Assembly (NCBI GenBank): GCA_003260075.1
Contig: QLIY01000025.1
Span: 323,760 to 387,759, forward strand
Direction of reading: 5' to 3'
Origin: Phallusia mammillata
Taxonomy: Eukaryota; Chordata; Ascidiacea; Phlebobranchia; Ascidiidae
Length of the DNA stretch: 64,000 nucleotides
This document shows, piece by piece, positions 1 to 14,100 of the stretch (position 1 is its first letter; each line of letters opens with the position of its first letter). A program made the translations under genes and the position numbers. Below the pieces are notes generated by a model. It saw only the letters and a program-made list of their open reading frames with translations. It was not told the DNA's origin and ran no database searches.

Positions 1-1051
1 GAAAAGCTCAACAAAACAATTGCAATCCCAAAAAAAGTTTGTCGCAAACTTAAAGGCATTTGTAAACCTACAAAAAAATGTATCAAATGCTTTGCAAACA
101 TGCTTGGTTAAACCACACCCTGACATGCTACTACCCTCTCGTAAATACATCAGTCAACAGTTATTCAATGTCAATTAATGTCAGACAGATTTGGAAACAA
201 ACGAAGGAAGCCCAGCGAATGTAACGGGAACTCAGTTACGACGCGACGAGCTTTGACTTTTGACACAGCAACGGAACTTGACTTCTACTGACGGGGATTC
301 ACCAACAACACAACCGTTCCGCCCGATCGCACACAAGTTTACGGCCTTTTATTATTATTCTTATCAGCTGTATTCGAAATATTTGACTGGAAAACAAAAC
401 GCAGCAATAAGTTCATAACATGATTATGTTAAAATACCTCATACATATTCCTAGTCTAGTTCCACCAACGTAGTCTCCCAGTCTCAATGTCCAAAAAAAC
501 TTTACCCTTCAATGTGAGTCCCTGCGCCACACAACGATTGTAGTAACGATTGTAGTAACGATGTAGCTGCATCGCGTTTACCATCTATCCACCAATTGTA
601 CCCTCAACTGTATCGCGCGTTTTAACATTTTAACGCTGCGCAGCTATTTCCGGTTTGATGAATATTTTAGCGCAGTTTTGCTGCTACGATTAGCTTCACT
701 CGGCGAAATACACTCAAGTAGAAACACCTGCTGCCTAATCTGAATGAATTTATTGTATAGTGTTTCTTGATCATCGACCAAACACTATTTGGGATTTTAG
801 GCACGTGTGGCGACTGCAGATTACATATTTTTCTTATGTTGACAATCATCCATGACAAGTCAAAAACGCGGTACAAATTTTTAATGCATGGAACAGCTTG
901 CAATAACGACAAACGAGAATTGTCAGCAGTAAATCGGAAATATAACTGGGGCGTTTAGCATCGACAACACGATGTAACCATCGTTTTTATCCTTTTCTGA
1001 CTGAAAAGAAAAAACAGGCTTTCGAAAAAGGAATTTGACGAGAACACATAT
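1..1051. other. Intergenic, downstream of the SLC5 gene
   Basis: No gene recognised. About 455-700 resembles 55545-55800 in the same orientation, including the shared word TTGCGCAGCTA / CTGCGCAGCTA followed by TTCCGG, so it is a diverged dispersed repeat. A short tandem of the unit CGATTGTAGTAA lies near 535-562. The short open frames here have no family resemblance. Confidence 0.5.
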
Positions 1052-4000
1052 TCATGCCAATATATCTTTGCGCGAATCGGCTGGGTTTAAAGGAATTCCC
1101 GAGGCGTAACCGTTTCCGTTTTGGTGACTCATCAGTTCAGGGACCCCGAAACGGAAGAAAAGTCGTATTTTTCGGGGAAGCCGATGATTGTCAAAAAGCG
1201 GCATGAAGAGTTTGGGATCTGCTTCTTTGGGGTCCTCTGCGCCTGGATGATAAAATATGATTGGTTTCTAACCGGCAGAGTTTTAAAGGTTACAACAGTA
1301 TTTAGGCGTTCACAGAATAGATAATTTCGTTTTATTGTGATGTTATATCTTACCTGTGCAGAAGGAAACTAAAATTCCGAAAAAAATTGTCACCAGAAAA
1401 CCAAAAAATCCATACAGAAGATGAGACATTGCATACAATCCGCTGCTACCAGTCGTGTACCTAGAAGCAAACGCATTTTTTGGTTAAAGCAGTTGTCACC
1501 CGAACCCTATTCAAACGACGTTCAAACGCGCGAAAGAAGTATAAAGCTTTTACCTTTGTGCCAAGCCTTGACTCAAATCTAACTCTGTTGCATTGTAATT
1601 TGATGATACGACTTCAGTGTAAAATGATTGCGTTGTCGTTGGGACAGGACATTCGTCTACAGAGAGTGGAAGATACCCGTTTTTGTATAAGGGACGAGGG
1701 TGTAGGATTCCACCAATAGCAACCCACGTGGCCGATACTGTACCAATCAGTGCTCCAATAATTGCCCCCTGAAGAAAACACATAGCACTGATAACGTAAC
1801 AGCCAGTTGTCAACTCCGTTTTGGCTAATAAAACTTGGGCGCCATATTGTAAATGCAATTGTGGGATTCGTTTTTCATGTGAAAAAATGCGAACGCAACA
1901 GGTGAATAGGGAATCAGAAACATTAGTCAATTCAAATTACCGATGATAGAAAATTTATTGCAAGAATTTTAGCGCAAACATATACCTTTGCGTTACACCA
2001 GGGAACGAATATGGCCAGGGTGGGGGGGGGGGCAGTCAATTCAAATTACCGATGATAGAAAATTTATTATAAGAATTTTAGCACAAACATATACCTTTGC
2101 GTTACACCAGGGAACGAATATGGCCAGGGTGAAAAGACCAAGAACTGGAGCTCCGAATGTCCCGAACGTGACGTAGATAATTTTGAACACGGTGGCGCCC
2201 CATAGTGACGCCAAATAGGCGATGGAGGTCACAAGAAGACCAAGTAACAAAACTGAAACAAATACCAATATTGAAAAACAAATGTAGTAGAATACAACTT
2301 CCAGGTTAAAAATGTGGAATCATGCACGGACAGTTTTGCTTAATGGACATATACGCTCGACTAATCTATAACCATGACAAAAAATTGATAGGATATACTG
2401 CACTGGATCAAGTCCAAAATGTTATTGGAAACAGCAAGAATCAACTCAAGTTACATTGGGCGATAAAAAAACTGTAAATTACATTCACTCCATAAAAGCG
2501 TGCCTTCATTTGTATTAGGTAACTCCGAAGGTGGAGAACAAATCTGCGGTTTGGCCTGATCTATTTCTGTCCGTGCATCACCGGTTATGGCAAACGGAGT
2601 TGTTTACCAATTGTGTTACTCACCGAATGTTTTGCTGACGGTAAGTCGACGTTTGTTTTCCATGTTCGGCCATCGTTTGAGAACAAAATCCTCAAGGAGA
2701 AGATTTGCAAGCGCATTTATGCCAGAAGATATTGTGCTGCAACGACAAAACTGTTCAATCCTCTAAGTTCTTAAACCCCTTAAAATTGGGGAAAATGTTT
2801 CTGAATAGTTAATAAATCCACATGTGTAAATTATTGCAAAGCAAATGCAGGAGAAATAGGTCATCTAAGTTCGGAAAACATTTTTGACTGCAATATTCGA
2901 TACAGCGCTTCACTTATACAGACTCGCACAGGAGAAATAATCGTTACCTTAGAGTTCCACTGTAGGCAGCAGCCACAAATATGCCGGTAAATCCACTAAT
3001 CTCCCTAAATATTAACGTTGACAAGTAGGGAGCAAGTTGATCTGGTCTTGCTACTTTCCCGCTCAATATTGGATCGCATCCTTTGAAGTAAGCATACATC
3101 GCAAGTCCGTTGCAAAGCGCCATAATTGAGAGAAAACCGAACATAATTAAACCGAATACAACCGATCTGCAACAACAAAATAAACAATAGTTAAAAGATT
3201 TACGTCAGAAGTTGTTGCTTAAATTATAGTGTAGGTAGCAAAGCAAACATTTGTATTTGCTGTGGGGGGTTGATTTTTTAAACAGGTTAATAAGAAGGCT
3301 CAAAAAACATATTGCGCCAAAAAGCACGATGGGATAACCGATTAGTTTAGCAGGGGTGGGGAACTCTTTTGTTTGTGAAGGCCGCCAAACGGTTTATCGA
3401 CACTCGTTCAGGCCGCACAGTCTATTTCTCTGGCCAAGGACAGTGGCATTCAAACTTTTTGACTTACAGAATGGTTGATGTGCTATTGGACTTACGGTCC
3501 AAGCTAAATAAAATTCGTCACTACATTTCCACCCTCACTACAACATTCAGGATTTTATTAACATAGAAACTCGCTTGTTTATCAATATCAATCTAAGAGC
3601 AGCTTGTGACATCACAGACGAGTTTAAGACATTCGATTATGCGCAAACAATTGTTCTTTTGCAACACAAGTAAGATTGTAGAACCTTGGTCTCTTGGCAG
3701 TTCTACGGATATCGCTTTGTGTACCAGTACGCAAACATTTGGCTCTAGTTTCAAAACCGCTGCCTTAGAACCAATCAAATAGTAAGGTGGAATAAAGGTA
3801 AAAAAATACGTTTCTGTCTAGTTTTTAGTGCCTGGTGCAGTGTGTATTATCAACATCCTAAAAGGTATTCTGACATGGAAGGCCGCACTTAGTGCCATAA
3901 AAGACCGCAGGTTTCCCACCCCTGGTTTAAAGCTTCAACATTGAAAAACTCTTCGAAGGCCACAATCGACATTTTGGAATTTCTCCATGTGTTTTTATTT

Positions 4001-7000
4001 GTTTCGGAAAAAACATGTCATTATTATTTGCTGAGACGCTTGGGAAAAAGTATATTACATGCTAACGTCTGTTTGGTTCAGGGTTATGCCAATCAGTTTC
4101 ACATAAACACGGTTGTTAACTTAAGAACACAGTTGTTTAGGTTGATTTCTGATAATTGTTTTCGGGTTGAGTAAAAACAGAAAACGTATGTTTAAAGTAA
4201 AATATGGTTTAACTCACTTTCTTGCGTCACTAAGGCTTTTGCAAGACAAGTAGCGCTGAGGAATAAGTTGATTGGAACAGAGGCCACTAAGAGCGATGAT
4301 ACTTGAACCGAAACAACCAGACCAGGAGGTGATTCGAAGAGTCGGATCAATACGAAAGCTGCAAATAAAATGTTGCGAATGCTTTACAGAGGGAGCACAT
4401 TTAGAAATTAGTATTATAGAGTATAAAGTCCACTAAATTTACTCCTAACATGCATGCTAAATTTAAAACACAATTTAAAGATCATAAGTGACGTTTTCAA
4501 GGAGAAACAGTGTCAGACCTGACGTATTTGCACCGCTACAAGAATTGCAATTTGACCCTAGACAATTTTTAGCTCCATCATTGTAAAAAAACACCTTTGA
4601 CACCCATCAAACTGTAATTAACTTGCTACTATCGCTGGTGTAATCTCATTGACTTTAGTTGGAAAAGGCCAATATAGAAGTCGCATTACTGACGCCTTGT
4701 CACTCTCTCTGAAAATTCTTCACTCCGAAGTGCTTTAATTAGTCACTATTGGGCGGCGAATTTGTTTCGATCATTGGAGGGCACGCTGCCAGACAATCAG
4801 GCGCACAAACATGGGATAATCGTCGTCCACTGGAACTTACTCGAAAAATTTGGTCCTGTGTCCTTGTACCAGCGCCGAAAATAAGTTGTCCCACCCTCCG
4901 ATGAGAACAACGGTCCGGACAAACATTGAAATGATACCGGTAAATATAAAGATGCTTTGAATTGCGTCTGTCCATATCACCGCCTTAACTCCTCCCTGAT
5001 AAAGAAAAGCTTGTAATCAAATGTTGCTGCATTTTGTACTAACGTTTCGCCGTCCTATACAGGTTGTCTTCATTAGGGTAGATAACACTGAATGTGCGTA
5101 TTACAGTGTACGTCGCAACCTAATGAAACGTCGGTACAAAATACAATTGCAAGAAGAGCTCTACAAGGTAGATATTATGCCAGGCAGCAATAGCTTATAT
5201 ATGTTGCTGCAGTTACACGCATTGGAGTTACTACTTACCGCCGCTGTATAGAGAGTGCAAATAAGGCTAGTCAAAGCAATCGCCCAGTCTAACTTGATCG
5301 GTGTAACGGCACTTAGGGCCAGTGCTGGAGCGTATATCGTCACACCCATGTAAAGGATCTGGTGGTAAAAACAACGACAATGATACAGAATTGGTACGTT
5401 ACAATTTTATTACCAGGCTATAATAAAGAAATCGACTTAAAAACAATGCTCCTTACCATGTTGAAAATGCTAATTGCAGATGTGATCATCCTCACAGTTT
5501 TGTTGAATCTCATTTCCAACAACTTATAAAAGCAAAAAGGAAACATATGTTACTTAAAACCTAGTTGTTTAAATAATTAACATCTAAACAATGACGTACA
5601 TGACGTACACAAGAAGAGGTTTGAAATGAAAAAGTTTCGTCTAAATCAGGGCTTCTCAAACTGTGGGTCGCGACCCCAATTGGTATACGTGCGTACATTT
5701 ATTGATTAAACATAATTCCCGTGTATGCAAACTGCTCCAAACACATTTTGTAGAACTTAAAAGAGTATTACCAGCCTAATAGCCATATGCGCCAGACTTT
5801 TTATGCCTATTGTGTGCAAACAATGCGAAAAAGCAGATACCACAAGCGTCACAATATAGGTTATGGCGTCATAAAAACTATAAGACTGTCAATCTGTGTC
5901 AAGTTATAAATTAATTTAGGCTTTTTAGGCGCCATTAGATGGTATATATATAAAATATAAGTATTTTATTACATCATACCCATCAAGGGGTCGCGTAGAA
6001 ATTTCTCTTTTAAAATGGGGTCGCAGTGCAAGAAAGTTTGAGTAGCCCTGGTCTAAATAAGTTACGCCACCATACCTCGTATATTGAAGTCAATTTCAGG
6101 TTATAAAACAACGGAATGTAGTAGACATAACCGATCACTGCCGGAACGACCAATGCGAAAGCATACCAGAAGGTCACTGCCCCGTAAACATAAACCTCCG
6201 TTGGGTATCCAATAACAGTTATCGACGACAGGAATGTAACGGATATCGAGAATCCAACCAAAATCTAAGTCAAATAAAATGGTTGTTATAACAGAGTTAT
6301 GAGTTCCTGTCTGGTGTCGAAAAACGGTTGCGGTGTAATTAATCAAATCCAATTTTTTAGGATCAACCCAATTTGTGGTATATTTTTACTAAGTTATATT
6401 TATCGACTGTTATAATAGTCGTTTATTCATTATGCCTGGCAGTAATAGCTTATTTATTATCATCAATAAGCTCAGAAACGTCGGAAATTATTGAACCTGT
6501 GAATGTTTGTGACTAATAATAGCTTCTTGTCTTTCCAAGACACAATACTACCGAATCGCATTGCAGGTTCACATACATGGTTCTTGAGAGTGATCTCTCC
6601 ACAACAGCGTTTGTTATTTTTGTAAAGCCCAAATTATTAACTGTAAACACGCGCCGTGCAGTTGGGATATGGGAGACTGAAACCTGGGGGTTATTAAGTT
6701 CTGCCCTTTGGGGCAAATTTGTTGGTTCAGTGTGTTTGTTTTGGTCGAGCAACTGCGTCAGTCCCACGATTTCCCTTTCAGATGGCTTACAACACAATTC
6801 GTCATCACGACTGGACGAAGTTAAGATTAAGGTTTGCTTTTGAACATCTCACATTAAGGGGTAAAATTTGTTGACCGTTGATGTTATAAAAACACAACAT
6901 GTCTATAAGGGTTTACCTAAAAACTACAAACTAATGCATGATGTATCTCTTCTTAACGATTTCCTCATTAGGGATATGTTCTAAGGCTATTTTCTAAAAA

Positions 7001-7686
7001 CAATTGCCCATAGTTTCTGTGTCGGAATTTATATTGTGCGTGGGCAAAGTAATTACTCAAAATCGTAGAGAATACAAAGTGCATTCATCCATTGCGTATA
7101 CACGGAGAGGAAATCTTTTCAACCTTAAATGTGAATTCATTGCTTGTTATTTTATTTGCTCAAGGGATGTTGGCTGTACAGCTCATCCATGATACACAAA
7201 GTTTCATCGTTAAAAAAATCCGCTCAATAAGTCAGCAGTTTGATACAGATACGCGACAGTTTAACAAATGAACCGAGTCGTACGACGGAGAAACGGGAAG
7301 CCACCGAAGCTCCCACAAACATGCGAGTCATTGCGGTAAAACAGTTTCTTCAGTTGGCAAAACAAGCACGTTCATCAACTTGTCCTGTAATGGGATATAC
7401 TTAGATCTAACGCTCCACTTGCGTAAAAGGTTTTACCGCAGTTTGGTGTAAAGGTAAACAAAATAACGTTACCGGTGAGAGCTTGCGACCGCCAAAGTAG
7501 TAGCTTTCTGTTGACGTTGTCTTTCGATCTTTGATTGCATAAAACACTCCCACTACCAGAGGCAGAAAAAGCGAAACTAGAATTGTAAATATCACATCGT
7601 ACGATGTTTTACTAAAGCGCAAAATGATATTATTTTTACTTACAGATGAACACAAAATAATCGACGATCCCGAAATTGGATTCCAT
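1052..7686 (-). CDS. SLC5 sodium-coupled monocarboxylate-type transporter (13 exons, 606 aa)
   Basis: Plasma-membrane Na+/solute symporter; the best family fit is the SMCT group (SLC5A8/A12/A5/A6), which carries monocarboxylates, iodide or vitamins. The substrate cannot be fixed from sequence. Exons: 7644-7686, 7473-7576, 6076-6264, 5457-5522, 5239-5358, 4841-4995, 4218-4358, 2948-3166, 2624-2736, 2095-2252, 1554-1768, 1354-1460, 1052-1242. All junctions are GT-AG and every phase agrees, giving 606 residues, the usual family length. The start at 7686 yields MESNFGIVDYFVF, the typical SLC5 N terminus; the 70-nt first intron is needed to keep frame. Family marks: YYFGGRKLSP, ITVIGYPTEVYVYG, IYAPALALSAVT, GGVKAVIWTD, NQLIPQRYLSCKS and GTLSTISSGINALA (SSF signature region). 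Two hAT elements sit in introns. The 3' part of exon 10 is duplicated at 1925-2021 by a G-run junction. Confidence 0.93.
1925..2130. repeat. Direct duplication around an 11-nt G run
   Basis: The copy at 1925-2021 is repeated with few differences at 2034-2130. The two are joined by G11 at 2022-2032. The unit covers the end of SLC5 exon 10 and its donor. Likely a haplotype or assembly duplication. Confidence 0.85.
3351..3924. mobile_element. hAT-type non-autonomous element (574 bp) in an SLC5 intron
   Basis: The ends are inverted: CAGGGGTGGGGAAC at the left and GTTTCCCACCCCTG at the right. The flanks (TAGTTTAG and GTTTAAAG) give no clean 8-bp duplication, so the insertion is old or the ends are slightly misplaced. 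No transposase frame. The termini resemble those of the 26014-26334 element. Confidence 0.75.
5647..6050. mobile_element. hAT MITE (404 bp) with perfect 8-bp target duplication
   Basis: Termini CAGGGCTTCTCAAACT and AGTTTGAGTAGCCCTG are inverted. The perfect target duplication GTCTAAAT lies at 5639-5646 and 6051-6058. The interior has the motif GTGGGTCGCGACCCC and no coding frame. It lies in SLC5 intron 3. An 8-bp duplication with CAG...CTG ends is characteristic of the hAT superfamily. Confidence 0.92.
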
Positions 7687-10600
7687 TCTTTCCAAGATTA
7701 GTAAAGTCCAAACAAAAAATTGCTTAAAACAAAACAATATTTAATAATTAGGCAGCAGATATGAATGCCTTTAAAGGTTCTAATAACTTGCTTCTAGTTG
7801 TAAACTACGCTATATAATAACTTCGTATTTCTACGGTTTTCGGAGTACGATAATTCTCACTAACTGTTTTGATCCGGTTTAATTGCGGTAAGTTGTAGTC
7901 AGTTTCGTGATCATCGTGTTCTGAAATACCGAACATGACTTACTAAACCTTAGTTGGTTGGATACGTTTGTTACATCACGTCTCATTGTTTGTGTGGCCC
8001 GGCAGTTGCCCATCTGTTCAACCTGAACCCCATAAACACACATCACGCGCAATTTATGCGATTAAACATCCCGTCACGTACGCTTAGACACAGCGGTGTA
8101 AAGTATACCTCCAATCCGCGAACCAGAACGGGATAAAATTTCGTTTAGCTTTTGCCTGGGAACCAAATATGTATAATTATCACAGTTTAGCGATGATCTC
8201 CCTTCTGAGACACAACCGGCGCCTCTTGCACAAATCTTAGCTTTCGCTCGCCTATATACTGCCAAACAAACAAGCTCGCGATTACATATATAAACGACAT
8301 TCATACGCCGCGATCTCGCCCAATTCTGGAAATCTTATATTTATCACTTCCTCTGTGACGTCGTCGACACGTCGTTCATCCCAAGTTCGCGGGCCGCGTG
8401 ATCGTGGGAAAACCTAAGATTTTTGTGTCGGTGTCCTCTAAGCGGCCGCCGTGTCGCTCTGCCTACAAAATACTTCCAAAAGTTCACCGCTCAATCTAAA
8501 AATCCGCTGCAAACTGAATGGAAAAAAACCTTCACTCCCTGGCGAATAGAGGCAAAAACCAAACTCTTGCGACAATCTGCATCATGGAGGTCCGGTGCGT
8601 TAACACAGCACATTTTTGTGCAGTGAAACTTAATACAGCGGTTGACTTACGTTTACGACCTGTTTTCACCGATGCTACTGTTTCAACTTGACTGACTCCA
8701 GGGTTTTCATACGACGATATGTGAAGCGGGTCGGGCGTCAGTGAACCGACCTTATCTCATCAGGTAGTGCGGCTTACCCTACGCCTGAACGCTGTATACG
8801 CTTGTATCTCTGAAAAGTTTGAGCGTCTAATTGGATTATGCGTGTTTCGGCAAAGATTTTCGTAAAGTCTGAACCTTGAAGTGGAATCAGTTGCGTTTGA
8901 TAGACTTGCGAAGCGCTTTAAACCTGGCTCCCCTCGTTGTTTGTTAGCATGACTCTGAATTCGTCGGTGGTTCTTTTGAAATTGTGGTCGTGGTGATTTT
9001 TTTGTGCAAAACCGCAGGAAGGGCCAAATGGGAACTAATATCGCGCACTTAATACAAAATATAGCAGTGAACTCTGCACACGTCCCTATTTGACCAAATC
9101 CACCGTTTCTGCATTTCATTTTTCTGCGCCTATTTATGGCTGTAAAAAGCACATCGACGAAATTTCATTCTGATGAAATATGGCGCCCTTATTTGAACGC
9201 GGTGATGTATGAACCAACAGATAATCGTGGCCGGAAGCAAACGAACAATTAAGTCGTTCCGCAGGACCTTATCCTACAAGGGTCGCCATTTCAAGGTCAA
9301 CCTCGATACGAAGGTCACAGTCCCATCCAGGGCGATCACCAGGGTGGTTAGAAAGGTCGGCAGCGATCAGGACGGCAAAGACACGCGTTGTCTGTCACGT
9401 GTTTTGCTCACATCGGTCAACAACCTTATTCTTTTTGCGTAACGGGACGATGTTTCTTTAGGCTATAGCTTTCAGTCCTTCCATTACCACAAACAGCCAC
9501 AATACCCAATTTTTACCTTTTCTTGCGATCAGGGCAAATAACATCCTTCGGGCGGCTACAATAAACGTCCGATGAGCGGACATTGCATCCCGTGGGCGTT
9601 TTTTTCCCTCCTCTGGAATTTTTAGTGGCTTTTGCGGCGCCGTAACTGGGTCAGATGTGGGGCGCCCATTCCGAAATAGCAACAAGCTTCCAAATGTTTT
9701 CCAACGTGGGTTGAGGGGTTCAATAATTGCAAAGGAGGTAATAGGTGTTTAATTACAGAGGGTCGCAAAATGTAATTAAGTATAGCGAGCGAAGTGAATT
9801 TATTAAGTGACAAGTGACAAGATTTATATTTTACGATTGTTTTTACTTGCAAAAACTTTTAAACAATGTTATATGTCAACCAATTCTGCATTTCCCAAAC
9901 TTGAATATTTGACAAGCACACATGATTTACACACCTTACATGACATAATGTGACTACATACGGTGGCTCTGTACAGGTTAAAATAGCAGCGTATACACTA
10001 AACACATCGACACACATTTCAAACAACTGCGGATTTCACTTAACACTCGTTTTTTTTTGTTAAACATGATGGGTAGGTCAGCGTCTGAAGTAATTGGAAG
10101 CTGGATTAAAGTTGACGGTAGCGTCACGGATCGCTGGGCAGGTGACTGTCAGTTAAGCTTGACAACAGAGGAAGTAATTTGATCGGCAGATCTTCGACTG
10201 ACTTTTCTGGCCCCTGTAATTAGGAAACTTGTCGTCACGGGTTACGTTCCGGTAAAAATTAGACGAAAACACGAAGTCAACAATGCTATAAAATTACGTG
10301 CACAAATCCCCGTTTAAACAACTATGATCTAAGTCGTCTTCGGAGACCCTTTGTAGCTGATGTAAAAACAAAAACGTGGTCATGCCTTTTCACGAATTTT
10401 GACTATAGTAATGTGTTCCACATATTGCAATATGTTTTCATAATATTTTTAAACATAAAACAAAAGTATTTACAAAAAGTCTTATTTTCATGGAATTAAT
10501 GTGTTTTATTGTGAGGTGTTTTTCTGCCTAGTGTATTTGTTCGTTTTTTTGTCATAAACTTATTTTTTGTTAGGAAGTATTTTTTAAGGAAATTTACGTT

Positions 10601-11125
10601 TGTTAAATACCCAATGGCGTGTGCGCCAAAACGTGACTCATAGGAAAGTCTTTCGGTTTTAGATTACTTCAACTTTGGCCAGCTATCACTGGTATCCAGG
10701 TGCACCGCGTGTCGTTGTGGTGAACTGGTGGTGGCTGGCATCAAAGGAATTACCCACAGAGGTTAAGAGGCATTTGCATTAGTCAAGAATGTGGATTAGA
10801 AGAGGTGTCTATTTTCTGTCACTGGGGTCCTCGAATTCACGGCAATACCGCGACACACCGTTCAAGTTTCGTGGCATTTTACTCCCTATTTAAACCGACA
10901 TAAACAAACGTGGCACATGCATGCCTTGGTTTAAAGCATGTTTGTGACGATGTGGTATGTATAGAATGAAACCTACTTCAGTTTGGACTGCAGAAAGCGA
11001 AGGCCTCTCCAGCATGGGTTGGTCTTGTAATATCGTCGCACTAGCGTCCCCACGCGGCAGCACGAATCTCTCATCTTAAAAAAACCCAACTCATTTGCCC
11101 ACTTGCGAAAGATTTAGTTTTACAA
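7687..11125. other. Intergenic between SLC5 and the ECM1-like gene; GC-richer block at 8.3-9.7 kb
   Basis: No gene recognised on either strand. The block 8340-9700 has visibly more CpG and GC than its surroundings, but its open frames (for example + 9209-9442 and - 8760-9152) match no family I know and lack clear splice context. It could hold the divergent SLC5 promoter region or a decayed repeat. From 9.7 to 11.1 kb the sequence is AT-rich and featureless. Confidence 0.4.
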
Positions 11126-14100
11126 TTACCAACTTACGTAACGCGACCCTTTTTGCCTAAATAGTTTCCGATGCTTGTTTGAAACGACTCGGCTTTGCGT
11201 TGTGTTTCCACTTGTTCCAGAAGATTCTTCTTCGATAACAGTAATTACGACGGTGTCAGTTTCCGTCGAGTTTACATTTATGTTGCTTTCGGATGTATTT
11301 TGCCTCGCTTTAAATTTGTTTGGGTGATCAACTCTGTCCAAGGACCCGGTTTTGTTGTTTTGATGTCCCCTCATTCTTGTTTTCACAGCTGGTGGAGTTG
11401 AAAAAGATCTGCAACATGGCTGTTAAATTACCAGCAGACCAAAGAACCAAATACAAGAACACAAACATCACCTTAGCTTTTCGCAGATTAAAACCAAATG
11501 TAGTAGCGATATTTTTTCAAATATTTACCCATTGGCGTTGCGTAGTTTGGACTCGAAACAACGGTAGCGCTCCAAACCAGTACGTCGACAACACACGTGA
11601 TTATTGACTTCACAATTTGCGTCCTGCTGCTCACGTTTCTGTAACAGAAAAGGCAACAATTTAATCTTTTACCAAAACTTAACTTTATCATAAAATAAAA
11701 TATTTGTCACCTTTGCTATAAAACAACGCAGGCGTTGAGTGGAACGCAGAGCACAGCAGGTCCGAGCATTTCTTTCAAATATAATCCATTTCCTGGTCAT
11801 TCGTGAACGCTTGCTGCTCGCTGGAATTCGAATCTTTAAACGCAGTAAACTAGCAATGCTTTTACAGTTTTTAGAGACTGACGATGCCTGCATAGGCAAA
11901 ATCTATTTCTCGATTTTAACAACTTCGTGTTTACTAATTTAAAGTCAGAAGCATTTGCTCTTTTAATATCACTTACTGAAACAGTTTGACTCAGGGAAGG
12001 TGGACACCAGATCATGTGCGTACCATTTATATTTAGAATATAAAGTGAGAAATCAGGGATTTTTTACACTCAAATATATTAAAGCACGGCAAAAAAAATT
12101 TTACTGATTTATTTCGTTTTAGGGAATTATGTTTGTAGTCGTGCGACAGTAATAAGCCTGAACTTCCACATGCTTTGGTTCAACTTCCGTTACATTTTCT
12201 TTATGTCTGGGAGTTGCATTGCGTGTGACATTTGCCTGAGGGTGGAAGTGTTTGAGAGAAACGCACAGGGTTACAGTTTGGCAAGCACCCTTGGCGTATC
12301 CTGTTGGTTTGATTGATTTCCTTCAATTCATTTACGCAAGCCAAGCACCTGCCGTTCTACCGGAAATTGTCGTCAAACTTGAGAAGCCTTGCAACAATTT
12401 GAGAACGCTTGCCAAACCGCAATGTTGACACAATTTTACCATGTTTTGCAAAAATCCTCTTGGCGGCCTTATTTTTTTAACCAACTTTATTTGAATGAGT
12501 TTAAGTTACGCATTGAATAGCTTAATGTTTAAAAAAGCTTTACCATACCAAGCCATTGTGCGCTATACTTTGGGATACTGTACACAGCAGCGTATGGTGT
12601 GAATAAGCAAATCGGCAATATTAAATCCCACCACTTTGACAAACACCCAACATGTCACCAATACAAAGTCAATGACTTTACCTTTCTCACGAGTAATTCG
12701 TGCGAGTTTTGCTGTCGAACGTGTCTGCACATTCCGTCTACCTTTGCTTGAGTTAAAACACAATTTTCCGGTTGTTCGACAAACGACTTGACGTCGGATG
12801 CCGTGTCATTACCGATTGGAGGTCTACAGAAAAAAGAAAAACGTGATTTTTGTCAGAAGAAATTATACATAAACTCGTCTTAGGATAGTTACAGTTGCGG
12901 CGGGGGGGTTGTTGCTTCAGTCGTGGGTCGCTGTCCCCCTTCCCGAATCGCGCGATCCATAGACATGTTGTTGCTGCGTTGATAAAATTCTATTATTTTT
13001 TACATAGCCTACCTATGTATTTAAGACTACAAAAACAAGTTATAGCAGCGTTTCTTTCCAGTCTCTACAAAGGCCCAGTGGTAGGAAACCAATGCAAATT
13101 TTATGAAATTCAATACTGCAAGGGACACAAGGATTTACTTCAACTATGTGAGGTGGAGAACCACCGAACTGGACTGTAACAAGGCTAAAACTACAAACAA
13201 AGTTTAAGAGGCTTATAATTACACAACTGTGATTAATTGTGACTAACGCGAGAAAGCCCTGGTCCATGATCAACTTAGGCTTGATGACGTCACCGGGATA
13301 GCGTTCGAAACAGGTGTAGCGCTGTGACGAAATAGAGTAGCAGCATGGGTGGGCACGAGCCCCTCTTGCATCATCTTCCATTTCTTGAGCGCAAAACTGG
13401 TTTAAAGCATCTCTCCTCTGTTAAAGCATACAACAGAAAATAAATACAGCAACATAAAATAAAAGGTGCCAGAAGCAAAATTGTCAAGCATTATGTCATG
13501 TTCTGCAAGCCCACAAGTTATTGCTTGTTGCTTAGTGTTGTCGATTTGGTTCATACAAATAGTCATATCCATTCCCGCAACTTATTGGCATTATTTTTTT
13601 GTCAAATAAATCACAAACAGTTGGTTCTTAACTTACATAACCGTTTATACATGAGTGTAACACTGGGCTTGGCGCTCCTAAATTGCAGCAGAGTCTTTTG
13701 TTTTTGTGGTAAGTTCGAACCCAGGTTATGCGACGAACCATCCAAACTGGCATTCCAGAAACAGGAACAATGTCCTAAAAATCAAAATAATAATGTACAT
13801 CAGAAAAAACGATTTGACATGTGATGAATCTTTCCCTAATACACTTAGAACGTAGGGTATGTCAAATCAACGAAGAAAAAAGAAGCGCCCGATAAGGGAC
13901 TTGAACCCTTGACCGTTGGATTAAAAGTCCAACGCTCTACCGACTGAGCTAACCGGGCTCGCGAAACCGACGTCTCAAATATTGGTATACATCGATCGAC
14001 CTGATATTGAAAGCGCCGCCTGCAAATGGTATTTGGAGTTTCTGTTTCGTCAGTTGGCAGCGGGAATGGTAAAATAATAGCTTGGAAAGGTGCAGGTATA

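Noticed and set aside
7600-7655. SLC5 start in the longer open frame ending upstream of FSKTSYD
   Set aside because: That frame has no ATG; the ATG at 7686 with a 70-nt intron restores the typical family N terminus in frame.
13700-13800. Extra minus-strand exon of the Cys-rich gene (KRLCCNLGAPSPVLHSC)
   Set aside because: Direct joining of 14001 to 13417 already fits in phase; this stretch overlaps a SINE-like word and has no clean donor.
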